Numbered from the stretch's first letter, positions 33,611-46,157 are shown. The stretch: DNA of 64,000 nt from Fragilaria crotonensis (GCA_022925895.1 JAKSYS010000182.1:30135-94134); one strand, 5' to 3'. The notes: a model not told the origin generated them from the sequence alone. Numbers and translations: made by a program.

Positions 33611-36600
33611 TATGGCTTGTTTCACCATGAGGCAATATATGGTAGGAGCACGTAGACTCAGTATTCTAAAATTTTAGTTGAACTGAGAAACTGCCTCCAA
33701 TCCTCCGGCAGTCTCCTCAAAATAGAACAAGAATTCGGTATGATCCATAAATCTATATCTTCGACAATCTGTTTCATTCGCATCTATTTGCACTACGAGG
33801 CCGAAACGATGAAGAAGCAACGAGAATAATTGAAGGTGAGCTGCACGTTGAACAGATTCGTCTTTATCGGTCTTGCATTTCCGAAAGTACCGATAGCGTC
33901 TCAGACGTTATACTCCTGCTGCTGGCGTTTCATTCTTTGCTGCCATCAGAACAACGTCCTCTATTGCAGGCGAGACAAAGCTTTGCACAAAGCCAGCATC
34001 AAAGTCAACTACAGCTCGGTGGGTTTTGAATTCCTTCCTGACGCGTTCAATCCGAGGCAAGGTGAGTGCTGTAGGAATACTGTCCTCGCAACTGTTCAGG
34101 TTTTGTTGATGAAGGACAAAGTATGCACATATGTATGATCGTGCCCGTCGTGAAAGCTTTCGCACTGTCACTGTTTTGAGGACATCTCTGCTTGTACATT
34201 CTTTCACTAACGCCTTGAAAGATGTCTTTCCCTTTTTTTAGAATCCAGTGGCATTTTGCGGTAGACACTCTTCGACACCCCCCCCAACTGTATTCAATTC
34301 CCTCGCCGGCCATTTCGGCGTGGAACTTTGGAGTGATGAGGACCGAAACTCCAAGTGCATGTCCCACATGCTGCAACGCTGTCATCTCTTCAGCAAAGTC
34401 AAGACACGATGCCATCAGATATTTTAAGCTCCAATTTTCGGCATCCTCCATATCTTCACCATCATTCTTGTCCTTCGCAATATCCATTGTATACTTGTCA
34501 ATATTGCCTTCATCTATCCATCCTCGCTCCCAAAGGACTTGCATGAGACCTTTCGGCTGGCCTAACCAACCTTTTTTCTCCCTTGTCCTTTCCACTTTTG
34601 GATCCAAATTGTTATCCCTTGCAATCTGTTGTAATTCGGTCAGGCGATATTGGCGGCGATTGCTCAAGATATTGAGTGGAGCGAGCTCCGATTTGAGTTC
34701 AGCGATGGTTTTGTTTCGCATTCGCGGAATGCCTGCCGGAGATGGGAGTATGCGGTCATCACGGTTAAGTTCCCGTTCTTGTGGTGACATCCAGAATGGA
34801 CCATCATCCTCCGAGGTAAACACAAAAGATTGTGTGTCGCCAACGTTTAAGGTTCGTGCAGCATGCATCCCGAGGTACCCATCGTGTTCCTTTATTTTTG
34901 ACTCACGCATTATTGGTTGTGCTCCTCCATAGCTTCTATTCATACTGTAAGCATCTAGACCGCCCGTCAATTTCTTTGAATGTCCCTGCGAATGATCAAA
35001 CAGAAAACGAAGTCAAATTGGGGGTATATAACTTTGATGCAGTCGACGCAGTCCTCAAACTGCATGCTCATGTGATTGTAAGTCCAATACCCTTCGTTGT
35101 TTGCTCCCAATTCGAAACTCACAACAAATGGCGATTCTTCCAGGTCTTTCTTGGACACTTGGCCATGAACTGCAATCGCTGCATCAAGGTCAACATAGTT
35201 ATGACCACGACGAGTCTCATTTATTTCTTCCATCTGAATCCGACTGATCGGAACTCCGAATCCGGTTTCACGCGATTGAATTGCGGAGAGCATGAGGCTC
35301 ATTCCGTCCGTCTTTGGCAAAAGTGGACGTTGACCTAGTGGCCCAACCCATTGGCGTGATTTGAGCAGAAACTGGTTGAACACGCTTTCATCTTGGCCGA
35401 AGATCATCAGTGGTTTCAGACCTAGCGGCTTGCGAACGCTGAGGTTCCCTCCAAACATACCAAAGCCCATTTCCTCCGCAACCGAATGAAGAAAATCAAA
35501 ATCGTCCACGTGGAATTCAATCATTTCTTTGCCCGAAGGCTGCTCTTGGTAAGAATATCCTTGACCTCCGACGTCGTCTGAAATTCTTTTCTGACTTCCA
35601 CTTTTCCACAGTTTCTCTTCTCACTTGAATCCATCGATGGGTTCGAGGTTCAAGCTTCGATAGGTATTTCGTGCAGAACTCGTTCCGGTGGAATACGACA
35701 TTGGGTCTCTATGCCCATCAACAAAGAAGGATTTCTTGCGACTGTCGTAATGAAAGCCGAGACGTCGAAGCCATCGCCAGGTTGTCGTCAATGAGATAGG
35801 AGAATCTAGATACGTCTGAAGGAGTGGGCAGCAGTCTTTAATTGTAGTACTAGATTCACCGTTCTCGTTTGTTGCATTCTCCTCCGTGTCATCGTCATTC
35901 ACCTGCGAACAATAGTTAGGAATTATCTTAGTGATCAGCTCGTTACGTGCCGATTCCACTGTTAGGTCAGCAAGGCTTCCAATACAGTAGTCAATCCATG
36001 GTAATGTGATTTCTTCACGGAAGTACTCTAGAAGATCAGGGAGTGGTTTCTTTGTTTATGTATCTTCGGGTCTGGTAACGGAAAGTGCTCGCGATTCGCT
36101 CGCAGTAGGATATTCCAGCCTGCAACTGTAAGCTTGCTGGTTGCGGCTTCAATGCCCATCCTATTGCTATCATAGACAGCCTGGGAGCAGCAATCTTCTA
36201 CCCACCGAGCAGAGTTCATCTCCTCCAAGGCCATGATATATGCTAAGCAAAGAATGGAGCATCGCTGTCGTATTATGAAGATATCATACGGAGAACAGAG
36301 ATTGTCTACATCATGCTTATCAATGAGGTCTCTCCACCCGTCAGGACTTCTATTGACTTGCTGCAGCCTTTCTATACGTTGCTGAAGAACATCAACAACG
36401 CTTCGGTTGTCGGTTGAGCTCCCAAGGAAGAGCTTTTTTGCCTCCGGACTGTCCCAGTAGCTCTCTACCGAGATAATTGCCGAATCAGATCCAGAAGCAA
36501 GTTGAGAAGCCTTTGCTTTCTTCTGACTACCAGGAGATTGTGCCGCAACAGCTGCACCTGCTTCAGCTTTCCTCTTTGCTCTCGATTGATATGAATTTCC

Positions 36601-37295
36601 GTCGTCAGATCCACAATTTCCGATGAACCACGTGCCACACTATAGCGATCATTTATTCCTGCGTCTTGCAACAGAGACAAGAAACATTTCTTTCCATCTG
36701 GCGGACGTTCGACCAATCCTCCGGGATCTGTTACGTAGTATCCCCAGATCTTTCGTTTTGGATTGCCGAAGATATCAAGGCCTTTGGCTGACCTCCGGAA
36801 TCGGCCAGTATCATTCAATTCTGTGAAGTCATCAAGTGTTGCGCCTTCGCATGATGAAATTGCTTTGTTCAACATGCCTCTATCGAATCCAAGGGCCTTG
36901 AGAGTTGGAAACTGGGCATTGATTGCACGGAAATAGAGTTCGTCTGACAGCCATTTGTCTCGGTATCGTTGTTGCTTGGTGATTTCAAGCCAACACTGAT
37001 AATACGTTGCGAGCGTCTTCATTATGTCTCAACTGCCGACCCTCGCAAGTTAAACTCTGCCTTGAAGTATATTATTGATCCAGTCGCAACAAAAGGCTCG
37101 GCAGTTACGAAGTGTAAGTTGGTGAAGTTGTCGTTACAATATCATGGTCCGAACAACTTTTTTTGGTGTGGTTTCGATCGTCTTGTTTCGATGTGCGAGG
37201 CTGCCATCCCCTGGCATAAAACGAAGACGTCACGGATTTTGTACTGATCCTACACGAGTTGCACTATATTTTGCTACGAAGCGAAACAAGCCATA
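33611..37295. mobile_element. IS630/mariner-like transposon, copy 2
   Basis: A 3.7-kb element. The left end reads TATGGCTTGTTTC; the right end reverse complemented reads TATGGCTTGTTTC as well, with weaker matching for another 25 bp (GCAA, ATAT, GT). TA is the likely target duplication. It encodes, on the minus strand, a homologue of the 9742-12942 transposase. The length and the terminal TATGGCT agree with copy 1, but the sequences are diverged. Confidence 0.75.
33908..37022 (-). pseudogene. IS630-like DDE transposase with SAP-like insert, copy 2
   Basis: Read from 37022 down through frames at 37022-36465, 36234-36028, 35959-35621, 35524-34967, 34970-34047 and 34207-33908. Shared blocks with copy 1: an N-terminal DKWLSDELYF, the first Asp in FGGNLSVRKPLG and GQDESVFNQF, the second Asp in FDHSQGHSKK (in the later frame), MNRSYGG and GYLG. 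One SAP-like segment (TIAELKSELAPLNI) lies before GWLGQPKGLMQVLWERGWID. KFHAEMAGEGIEYSWGGCRR holds the Glu, and the tail has LSRRARSYICAY. At least four frame breaks make it inactive. Together the copies define the protein family. Confidence 0.7.
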
Positions 37296-38528
37296 CAAGT
37301 ATGCATACTTAGTACGTAAATAGTACTAATTTACACGTACCACCGTAGGAACTTCGAGTATGGAGTATGACGGTATGCACTGCTGTAACAGTCCATGGTA
37401 CCTGGTACTCGAGTACCGTGGCAGCCACCTTCCACTGTACGTATGGGTACAAGTATGTTATTCTACTACTGTCCGTAGTAGTACAGTACCTATTTTTGCG
37501 CCGATTTCCGGGTTGAAGAGGTACTTGTACCGGTACTATGATATGTTCTAATTCATGGTACTTGTACTTGTATGACATACCAGGTACCTGGGATCATACG
37601 TGCAGTATCGCGCGTATGCTCGCTACTCGCCACTCGGTCAACGAGTTCCAGAAATGCGAGTAAACGTCATCCAAATTCTCGAACTTTCAGCTGACAGCAG
37701 CGAAATGCGAGATGCTTGAAAATGCGAATCTACCTGTACTACTCGTACAGTACTTGTATCAATGTGTGTATGTACATGTATACATGCGCACAGATATTCA
37801 TACCGCTTACCGCTTTTGCATGTACTACACGTATGCATATCGCCTTGCTGTACCTTTCACGTCAGTTCGTAGTTCGTCGATGCACTCTTGCTGTAACAGT
37901 AGAACAAAAAAATGTGCCGATCGATGTTTCACTGGAATATGAGATGCCTGTATCCAGATCTCAGATTGCTTGCATCCTTGATGCTAACAAATCCCTACAC
38001 TATCAGTTCTCAGATCCTCTGTGGGAAGGACGTACACAAAGGGAAAGGAGGACCGGTGGACGTCTCCCTGTAGCACCTCGGTAGACACAACAAACTCCGT
38101 CACCATCCGTTTCAGGTCCCAAATCCTTCTCGAGAGGACGCACGAAAGGAGAAAGGACTATTTGAGGAACTGACGATTGCCTCATTGGCACTCTCGAAAT
38201 GGACCCCTCGCTTTCTCAAATTCTTCGTTAAGACGACGTTCACAAGTCAAAGGAACTCCACGCGGAAGGCTATGATCATTCCTCGACTCTCCTTGTCTGC
38301 GGTTAAGAGTTCCTACTCCAATCTATATAACGAAAGAGGACGGCGGGTGCCATTGAACACAATTCTAAATACAGCGCGCGACTGGCGATCGCGTTTTAAA
38401 TACAATCTGATTTGCTTGCACCGTCTCAAGTCGAGGGCCGTGCGCAATCTCTGCTCAAGCTTCGTCCGCCTAAATTCGCAGCTATTGCACGTGTACTGGC
38501 AATGACCCAGACCTGGTTCGCGGAGTCT
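37296..38528. other. intergenic, GTAC-rich
   Basis: No supported gene. 37300-37590 consists largely of overlapping GTAC-centred palindromes (for example GGTACCTGG, ACTCGAGTACC). 37900-38500 has only unsupported short frames. Confidence 0.5.
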
Positions 38529-38720
38529 CTACAAGCTCCTTCCTCCTCCCCAGTACAGACAACTGTCGCACGTCGGTTGGCAATAATAGTCCGGCTCAGT
38601 GTACCATCCACAGTAATAATATTGAACTGATGGCCTTGCGGCAAACCCTTTCGCAATTTCTGAGCCTTCCGTTGATGTAGAGTTGATGTAGAAGGTAGCG
38701 GTCGGATCATCCACACAGCC
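38529..38720 (-). other. Cys-rich peptide remnant downstream of protease
   Basis: A minus-strand frame containing NGCVDDPTATFYIN and then YYYCGWYTEPDYYCQPTC and DSCLYWGGG. It has six cysteines, and the composition of a small extracellular disulphide domain. It lies just beyond the stop of the trypsin gene on the same strand and could be a C-terminal domain separated from it by the intervening repeat. It lacks a convincing start of its own. Confidence 0.35.
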
Positions 38721-38740
38721 ATTTCCGCTCGTAGGAGACG

Positions 38741-38832
38741 GGGTTTACCCTTTAGGAAATTACCTTTAAGGAAAATCATTACCTTTACCTTTACCCTTTA
38801 AGGAAATGTTTTAACTTTACCCTTTAGGAAAT
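38741..38832. repeat. degenerate TTTCCTTAAAGGGTAAA repeat
   Basis: Five or six imperfect copies of a 15-20 bp unit containing CCTTTAAGG/CCTTTAGG, AT-rich and partly palindromic. They overlap the 3' end and stop of the protease gene. Confidence 0.7.
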
Positions 38833-39850
38833 CCCAACCTCTCATACCCTGCCGAGGCCTAGTGGGAGCCCTGGTGGGAGCTCGAGCGCGGGTGGGAGCC
38901 CTGGTGGGAGCTCGAGCGCGGGTGGGAGCCCGAGTAGGACGTCGTACGGTAGGCGCTGCTGTGGGACCACCAGCGCAATATGCAGGCTTTGGGTTCGTCT
39001 TCGTCATTTCGCACACTTGGGACTGGATCCAAGCGATCTCGCCGCTAGTTCGGGAATAAACGCCAGGTTTACCGGCATTTGCGCATCCGTCACCCCAGGA
39101 TACGACTCCGACTTGCGTGTGCACGCCGTTAACAATTCTAACAATTGGTCCGCCGGAGTCACCAGAGCACGAATCCTTACCGCCTTGGTCATAACCTGCG
39201 CACAGCATGCTGACCTGGTCAATTCTGCCGCTGTACTGCTGGTTGCACTTGGTGTGAGGCACGAAGGGAACGTCGACTTCTTGAAGGAATTCCGGATATC
39301 TCCGGCCGCCCATTCTGATATCCCCGAAGCCAATCACCGTGAGTATATCACCGGCCGCCGGAATCTGTGAGTCGCCATTTAGGGCGACTGGGGTGATTCC
39401 GGTCACAGGCGAATCGAGCCTCATAATCAAAAAGTCGTTATTCCTTGCGATAGGCGAGTTGTAATTTGGGTGCTGGACAAGCTGCACGATCGTGCGCGCT
39501 TGAGCGCCGTCAATGGCACGACCCGTTTGGTAGGCACTCACGATCACGCCAGTAGGGTCGTTGCTTCCGTTGCAGTGGGCGGCGGACAGGATGATGTCGG
39601 AATGGATGAGACTAGCTCCACAACCCCGCTCCCACTGGACGAAGTAAGGGTATTCTCCCTTGGTAGCCTGGTTTCCGCCGACGATGCGATTGGTTTGGAC
39701 CCTGCGAGAGTTGAGGTCATGTTCGTTTTCGGCACGAGCTTCCTCTTTGTTATGGAGGTCTTCGTTGCTGGCTCGAAGTGTTGCCGTGGCAGAAACAGAT
39801 TGAACGAGTATGGCGACAATGGCCCAGTTGCGGAGTAGCAATGATTTCAT
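38798..39850 (-). CDS. Trypsin-like serine protease (S1), secreted
   Basis: 350 residues from the Met at 39850, which gives a good signal peptide (LLRNWAIVAILVQSVSATA). An upstream in-frame Met at 39907 would put a polar extension before it. A propeptide leads to the activation site NRIVGG (Ile56). The catalytic triad is present: His92 in SAAHC, Asp139 in NNDFLIM, Ser232 in DSCSGDSGGP. Asp226 sits at the base of the S1 pocket, so cleavage after Lys/Arg is expected. The last 50 residues are a low-complexity Arg/Ala/Pro/Thr tail (RAPTRARAPT repeated). The final residues (LKGKVKTFP) come from a repeat zone, suggesting the natural C-terminus was altered. Intact frame, no intron. Confidence 0.92.
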   Translation of the reverse strand: MKSLLLRNWAIVAILVQSVSATATLRASNEDLHNKEEARAENEHDLNSRRVQTNRIVGGNQATKGEYPYFVQWERGCGASLIHSDIILSAAHCNGSNDPTGVIVSAYQTGRAIDGAQARTIVQLVQHPNYNSPIARNNDFLIMRLDSPVTGITPVALNGDSQIPAAGDILTVIGFGDIRMGGRRYPEFLQEVDVPFVPHTKCNQQYSGRIDQVSMLCAGYDQGGKDSCSGDSGGPIVRIVNGVHTQVGVVSWGDGCANAGKPGVYSRTSGEIAWIQSQVCEMTKTNPKPAYCAGGPTAAPTVRRPTRAPTRARAPTRAPTRARAPTRAPTRPRQGMRGWDFLKGKVKTFP

Positions 39851-40490
39851 GGTTAGATGATTTGTTGTGAATACTTCGATTTTATGAGACTTATAACTAA
39901 CTTTCAAGAATGACTACAAATACTGCTTCGATCGGCGCAGTCGCTTGTATGTATGTCATACGACTTGAGACAACGATTTCAATAGCGACCAAAGGCTGAA
40001 TGACTCCAAAGCGCGCGTACCGTAACGGTCGCGAACACCTCTAAGTAAACCATAATATGTTAAAAGTAATAATTTCAACATGTCCTAGTAGTAGTTTTGC
40101 ACGCAGGTGAGTTGTGCGTTAGCCCGTGTAATTGAGCTTTACTTCCTATGCACTATGGGAAGCTCCCATTACAAGGGCATACGCTTATCTTGCATGGGTG
40201 CAAAAGTAGGTTATGACATGAAGCCTCGCAGTCATTATTAATTTTTGATATATCCGGGTTATCTCAAGATTTCGTACATTCTACGTGCCGGTCATTACGT
40301 ACGTATAAGGATTTCATGCTCCAACATATGCGGTACTCGGAGTATGTCGAAACAATACGGAGACTCCACTAGAATTACCAAAACATTGCTTGTCGTACTG
40401 TAGTTATACTACGGTAGAGACATTGCAGCCACATTCGAAATTCCTAAGTTGCGAAACCCATCGCATGTATCATTTGAATTATCTAATCAC
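39851..40490. other. intergenic, protease promoter side
   Basis: No gene seen. Holds the upstream region of the minus-strand protease; no box can be named. Confidence 0.5.
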
Positions 40491-42519
40491 CTAAATTTGA
40501 AGATTGGGATTGAGAGTCCCATTGTTTTTGTCTTTCCGGAGTCTATTTATAATCTCCGTCACACTTGTTTGAGGGCCATAGACATTGTAGATCATGTCTA
40601 TGGCCCGTTGCGAACTGTGTCCCAAGCTCACAAGGTTGCGAATCACATCCCAGATCACCTTCCGCCTCGAGTACTTATACTTCACCTGCCCTCGCTCAGT
40701 TTTGGAGAAAAGCCTTGCAGGCTTTCTCCCCCCGACCCCGTGTAGATACTCATTCCACAAGTCGTAAAGACTTCGTGGATTCGGCATGAGGGTTGCGGGA
40801 TTCGTCATCGCGAGGGCAGGCCGGAGCAAAGCACGTTCGAGAGCCTCGGCACCCTGATCGTCAGCACCAGCAGCTGCAGCAGCAATTGCAGCTGCAGTAG
40901 CTGCCGTTGCTGCTGCAGTTGCTGCTGCTCCCCCCGGTGGTCTTGGCACACGGCGCGCTGGCTGCAGTGCAGCCCTCCTGACATTTCCATTCTTGATTAT
41001 GTGGAATCCTCGTTCCATCGCTTGCAGTATTCCAGCAATATCGTTTCGAATTTCAACGTTCTCGCGTCGAAGACTCAAAAAACCGCTTTGCAACTGAAGC
41101 ATCCAGTTTTGAAGTTGGTCGCCACTCGCTTGATTGTTCTGTAGAAGTCTCTGGTTCAGTCTTCGCATGCTCGGCCCTTGTAGAAAATTGATTGTCTTGC
41201 CTGCAGGTTCTCCATTTTCATTCTCCGCTCCCACAGCATCACCTTCGATACTTGTTGTTGGAATCTCATCAATGAAGACTGTACCTTGATTGCCGCTCAC
41301 TAAAACTGGCACCTTCGAAATCGGATTCTGACCTTCGGCAATAACAATTCCCGTTTCCGACAATTCCCTCTTCACTCGATCTCGGTCTCCTGTTGAAATG
41401 AAATCAGAAGCAACACTCGAAAACACAAGCCAAAGCACAGCCTTACCCAGCACAATTGCTGTCAAATCCGGAAGTCGTCGCCGAATGTTAGGAACGACTT
41501 TTGTTAGAATAAATGTTGTCATGACATTCGAGTTGCAAATTGAATTATTGATCAAGTAGTAGCAAGCTCCGCCCATACACAGTTTCTCCGCCACCTTGCA
41601 ATCTGGATAGGGCAGTTCAACATCGTCGTATCGATCGGAAACCCGTCCCCTCCCTTTCCAACGGCCTCTCGTGTCCTTGTAGTCCTTGGAGATTCCGCAT
41701 CGACGAACATGAGTGGAAGCGAACTTGCGAATAGAGTGACTTCCAAGAAGACCTCCGGACCGGAACTCCTCCATTCGCAATACTTTCTGACCGAATATAT
41801 TCTGTGCAGTTTCCTTGGCTTTGAGCCCGCCACCAGGTACTGTGACATCATCAGAGAATGCAAAAACGTAAGGCGAGGCCATCGCCGTCGCATTCGATCT
41901 CAAGTTGAATTCAAGCCACAAACCCAAACTGATGAATACGCAGAAAATTGGGTTCATACTCCCAAGCACAATCTGCCACGGTGCATCCCTTTCATCCTGT
42001 ACATTCTTACTCCAGTTTAACCTTGTTTTCAATGCATTCTCAAAATTGTCGTGAACACGAATGTGGTCCATCACGACCTGTGTAGTATCATCAATTCTGG
42101 CAATCATGTGAAACTGAAAGTTGATAAGCGGGCATTCCAAGCTTCCAAATCCCTGAACTATGAGAACCACCAAATGTCTTGAAAACTTCATGCAAACGTC
42201 GAAACTCCCTTTCTTCCATTGGACGCCGCGTCTTGATTCTGCTCATTGTTTCCTCGCTTCCAGCTTCCTAAGATACTTAACAAAATCGTTCACTTCGGCA
42301 CACTTCGTAGGATTTCCATCATTTGAACCTGTTCTCCAACCATGCAAACGATCTGGCATATAGAATGAAATAGCTTTTTCCAAAAGGCAACAGTGTTAGC
42401 ACGTACCAAGGGTCAAATCGCCAACTGTGGCCCGGGTCAGGAACTCCAAACGTTCTTATGTTCAACCATCGCATCAGTTCTTCTGGGGTCACCTGCCTCT
42501 TCTCGTTGTCAGTATACAC
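40491..42519 (-). pseudogene. Crypton-type tyrosine recombinase with GCR1_C-like tail, copy 2
   Basis: Read from 42519. It starts VTPEELMRWLNIRTFGVPDP, the N-terminal SAM-like region of Crypton recombinases. Near 42370 one A too few in an A-run breaks the frame around AFWKKAISFYMPDRLHGW. An in-frame TGA follows before the long frame (42191-40491). That frame has the catalytic segment HSIRKFASTHVRRCG with its Arg, GRWKGRGRVSDRYDD with the Tyr region, and LPYPDCKVAEKLCMGG. After a linker with an Ala-rich stretch, the last 100 residues (SLYDLWNEYLHGVGGRKPAR and KYKYSRRKVIWDVIRNL) match the GCR1_C DNA-binding domain that ends many Cryptons. The catalytic Arg and Tyr are kept, so it decayed less than copy 1. 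Confidence 0.8.
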
Positions 42520-43133
42520 TCGCCCATAGTCATATTGCTCCCTGACCCAACCGATGGACGCTCGACATCAAACTGTCCAAGATTCGCTTGTAAACCTTCT
42601 GACCTCTCATGGTGATCCGTGTCTTGAATGGTGTCAAAAAATAACAAGAAATCATGCATTCGATATCAACAATCATGTTGTTCTTTTCTGGTACACATTC
42701 TACGATTCTACGTGAGATGCCAGGTTGCATCCGAAGCAAATTTGGATACGAAATTATGACCCTACATGCGTCATGGTTGCATACAAGTATTATCCCAAGT
42801 CTAATACAAGCTACACAAATCTACGTTCCAGATACTATACAGTACTACAGTATTAATTTTCTCGCCTCCGAGAAAACCCACACAACAATACCACTTGGGT
42901 TGCATTTCCCAGACAATACGAAGATACGCGTAAATATGTAGATGTAATATGCATTCTTACTACGCGTGCAATCAATAGTGGAAGTGTGGTAAACTCCGAG
43001 TACAATTTGCAATCTCAGAATCACAACAAGATCAAGAGCGAAGCAAAGAAACACCAGACTCCACCATTGTTGTATACTCCCTATCCCTCTGCTACTGCTC
43101 TTGTCACGTCTTCGGTTCTGGCTAGTAGTGGTA
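42520..43133. other. Crypton upstream region and intergenic
   Basis: The Crypton coding sequence probably began upstream, within 42520-42650 on the minus strand (FDVERPSVGSGSN can be read in another frame). The rest has no supported gene. Confidence 0.35.
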
Positions 43134-46100
43134 TGGTCCAAACAAGATCAGGACATGATGTTTTCTACTCAGAAGCGTCATATGGGCGTGCAGCAAGGAA
43201 GGAAACAACACGGCAACGGAGGAAGAGCGAAGTTAACCGAGCATACGTTGGTACAAGGATGTGGTGGTGACGACAGCAACACGAGCACATCGCAAACGAC
43301 ACCAAGAAAAACACGAGCTCAAATTCGACAAGACAAAGAATTGTCCACTCCACCCAGTACTCTAAATCGAATAGGCAGGACTCCTCCAAGTAAAACAGAG
43401 CGACTACTTCGAGGGAGGAGAAAGCCAACGTGCTCTGACTAAATACCCGCCATTTTTTGTTTCAAGGAAATGGCTTTTTCTTCTGTCATCCTTGCGATTT
43501 GTGGGACTCGCTCCCACCGGATCAGGTTACAAAGTCCTCTCGATCATCAGCAAGACTAGCTTGCACAGCAAACCATGATTCATTTTCACATCCGACAACC
43601 CTTTGCAATGACTATTGCAGGAAGAGTGTGGTAGCGAGAGCAGCAGTGAATTTTTCTATGAAAAACAAGGATTCATATGAGAGCGAAGATGGCAGTGCTA
43701 CTAGTAGTACTGCAAGTATAATGGACGAGCATAATGAAGAACAAGTACTTGAAGCAGACAACCATCATGACGAGGAACTTGAGGAAGACGTCGTACAACC
43801 TGAGCATACGACAACGCAGGGTGGCCATGCCGATGCTACAAATTTAGACATTGATTGTGGTAATGCTGGCGACAGCAGTGTTGCTAGTGGAAGTAACAGT
43901 AGCAGTGCTTCAGTCAACAATCAACCTGCACAAGAACATTCGACTGTTTTATCTCGTGAAGAACGAGACCAGGAGCTGATTCTTGAACTTCAGTGGAAGG
44001 TACGAATGCTTCGGAAGTGGAATCTTAAACTCACACGAGAGATCAAGAAAATGCGACAGGATGCAAGTGCTGAAGAGGCAAAGTCAACCGGTCACAAGAA
44101 CCCGAATGCCTATCAGGCTGCCGTTTTGGGAGCCATCAGTGTTGCAACTCAAAGATGCAACCGACGCATGAATTCCAGTCGCACTGGAGCTCTCGTCGCA
44201 AAAGCAGTGTGGAATCATGGATCATTCCAACCACATTTGTTGAAGCTGGCCTGCAAGCACTTTCGAGAAAAATCTTCACCCCCTACAACATCTTACGAGA
44301 AATGGATTTGGCGGGAGGAACTCTGTCGTATGAAGGAATTGATGTTTTGCGTCGAGTTGAGACCTGTGGTATAAAAGGGTGCCGAGGCACCATCATTCCG
44401 TCGAAGTCTGAGATCAAGAGAATGGCCGGCATTGTCGAATGGTATGCTAACAAATGTTGTCCTTTCACTTTGAAACCAACAGCAAAGGGTGAGTCTATTG
44501 AATTTGACTTTGCAAAATCAATGCTATGTAGAACAAAGGCATTTTATCTGGATGAAATCGGGAAGGCAAGGAGTTTGTCTGTTGCTTCTTCTATCGATGG
44601 AGCATCACTCTCCAAAAATCTGTCGATTGTTGCCAGTGGAGTGGAGTCAAGATCATCGACCTTGCTGCCCGATGTCCTTCAACAAAGCGACCCCTACTTG
44701 ATGATCCAGTCACGATGAGTGCACAGTCTCGGAACTTGTGCATCCCTTTAAAAATAATGATGGGCCGGGAAACAAAGGAGACTTTTACAGAGTTTGCCAC
44801 GATGTTTAAATTTCTGGATGACCTTTCTGATGAGACGACAATGCCAAAGGAGATGGAGGATTTTAAGCCATTTTGTTGCGTGACAAACTGTGATTTATTG
44901 GCACAGTGGAAGGGCTTATGCAAGGGTGGCGCCGCAAAGGTTCATATGCTCCCTTGCACTTGTTGTGCAACAGAGTCCGACAAGTTGGCGACCCCCAATG
45001 ATACAACATGTGTCCGATGGTGCAACACGCACTCGTCTGATCCGGAATGGATGTGTTTCCACAAACCAACCGCGACACCTGAACGAGTTGTCGCTATGCA
45101 AGAAGAGGTGAAAGAGCTTCTATCTGTGCTGGGAGGGGCACTTGTGGAGATACAAGCCGAATCACGGATGACTTTAACTGATGTTGAAGTCATCGTTCCA
45201 TTGCAGAGCTCAACTTGCGACCCTCTATCGATTCACTTTTGCCCCACAAATCCAACACAACGGCAATTGTACTCTCAGCTTACCGGAGGGCTCGATATCA
45301 ATGGAACTTTGGAGATACGCCGAGAAAAGTTACGGCATGCTTTGAAAGGCGAATCGACAATTAATAGACTCTGCAAAGAAATATCCCATGGCGAGGTAAG
45401 GGAAGGTGCATACTTCTTGTTAATGCAAACTCTACCATGTGTACTTCATATGGAGAACCGCAATGGTATAAAACTCCTGACAATGCTGGCCTTCATTGAA
45501 GGGTTATCGAATGCAAAAAAGAGGTGTTTGTACACTGATGTGAATGCTGAAGGCTCGCGAGTGTTGCGATTCATTTCTGACATTGAAAGGCTTATCAATC
45601 GAGCAATTCTTGGAACAGAGGATGACCCTTGCCAATGGATGTGTCCGTACGATGCAAAGAAAAAGGAGCTTGGTCCAATTACCATGGACAACGTCCGTAC
45701 TCGTCGTGTCGTACATTCTCTTGATATCATTATCGATCTCTGTGTTGTCGATGAAGGTCGGAAGACCTTGTGGTCCACTGCTCTTAACAACTACAGGATT
45801 GCTATGGTACTTCTAAGGAAACGAGATGACTTTACAAATCCGATGATCTCTTTGTACCAGCACCACGCCGATAAGTTCTACCAGGCATGGATTCTATTGT
45901 GGCAGAAGGAAGGGGTAACAAACTACCTTCACATGATGGGTTCGGGACACATATCTGACTACCTCTATAAATGGAAGAACCTTTACCGGTTCTTGCAACA
46001 AGGTTGGGAAGCTATGAATTCCTTAATCAAGACATTCTTCTTTCGACGCACGAGCCATGGTGGTGGTGTGCGGGGAGCAAGTAAGAAATCAAGACTCATT

Positions 46101-46157
46101 CCAATTGCGCGATGGCTTCAGCGAAGGCTGATATTCCTTTGCAGGATTGAGCGATGA
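43134..46157 (+). pseudogene. Unclassified transposase-like protein, several frames
   Basis: I do not recognise a named family. The reading passes through a start at 43134 (MVQTRSGHDVFYSE), then 43457-44374, 44155-44718 and 44715-46157. The middle has an acidic region, a coiled coil (LQWKVRMLRKWNLKLTREI), and ASSIDGASLSKNLSIVASG, where the DGA.L pattern recalls transposase first-Asp blocks. A Cys/His-rich module follows (CCVTNCDLLAQWKGLCKGG, then CTCCATES, CVRWCNTH). The C-terminus has LQQGWEAMNSLIKTFFFRRT and a GGG motif. The gene structure (long plus-strand protein, shorter convergent minus-strand frames) copies that of the Harbinger elements here. No terminal repeats were found. Confidence 0.45.
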
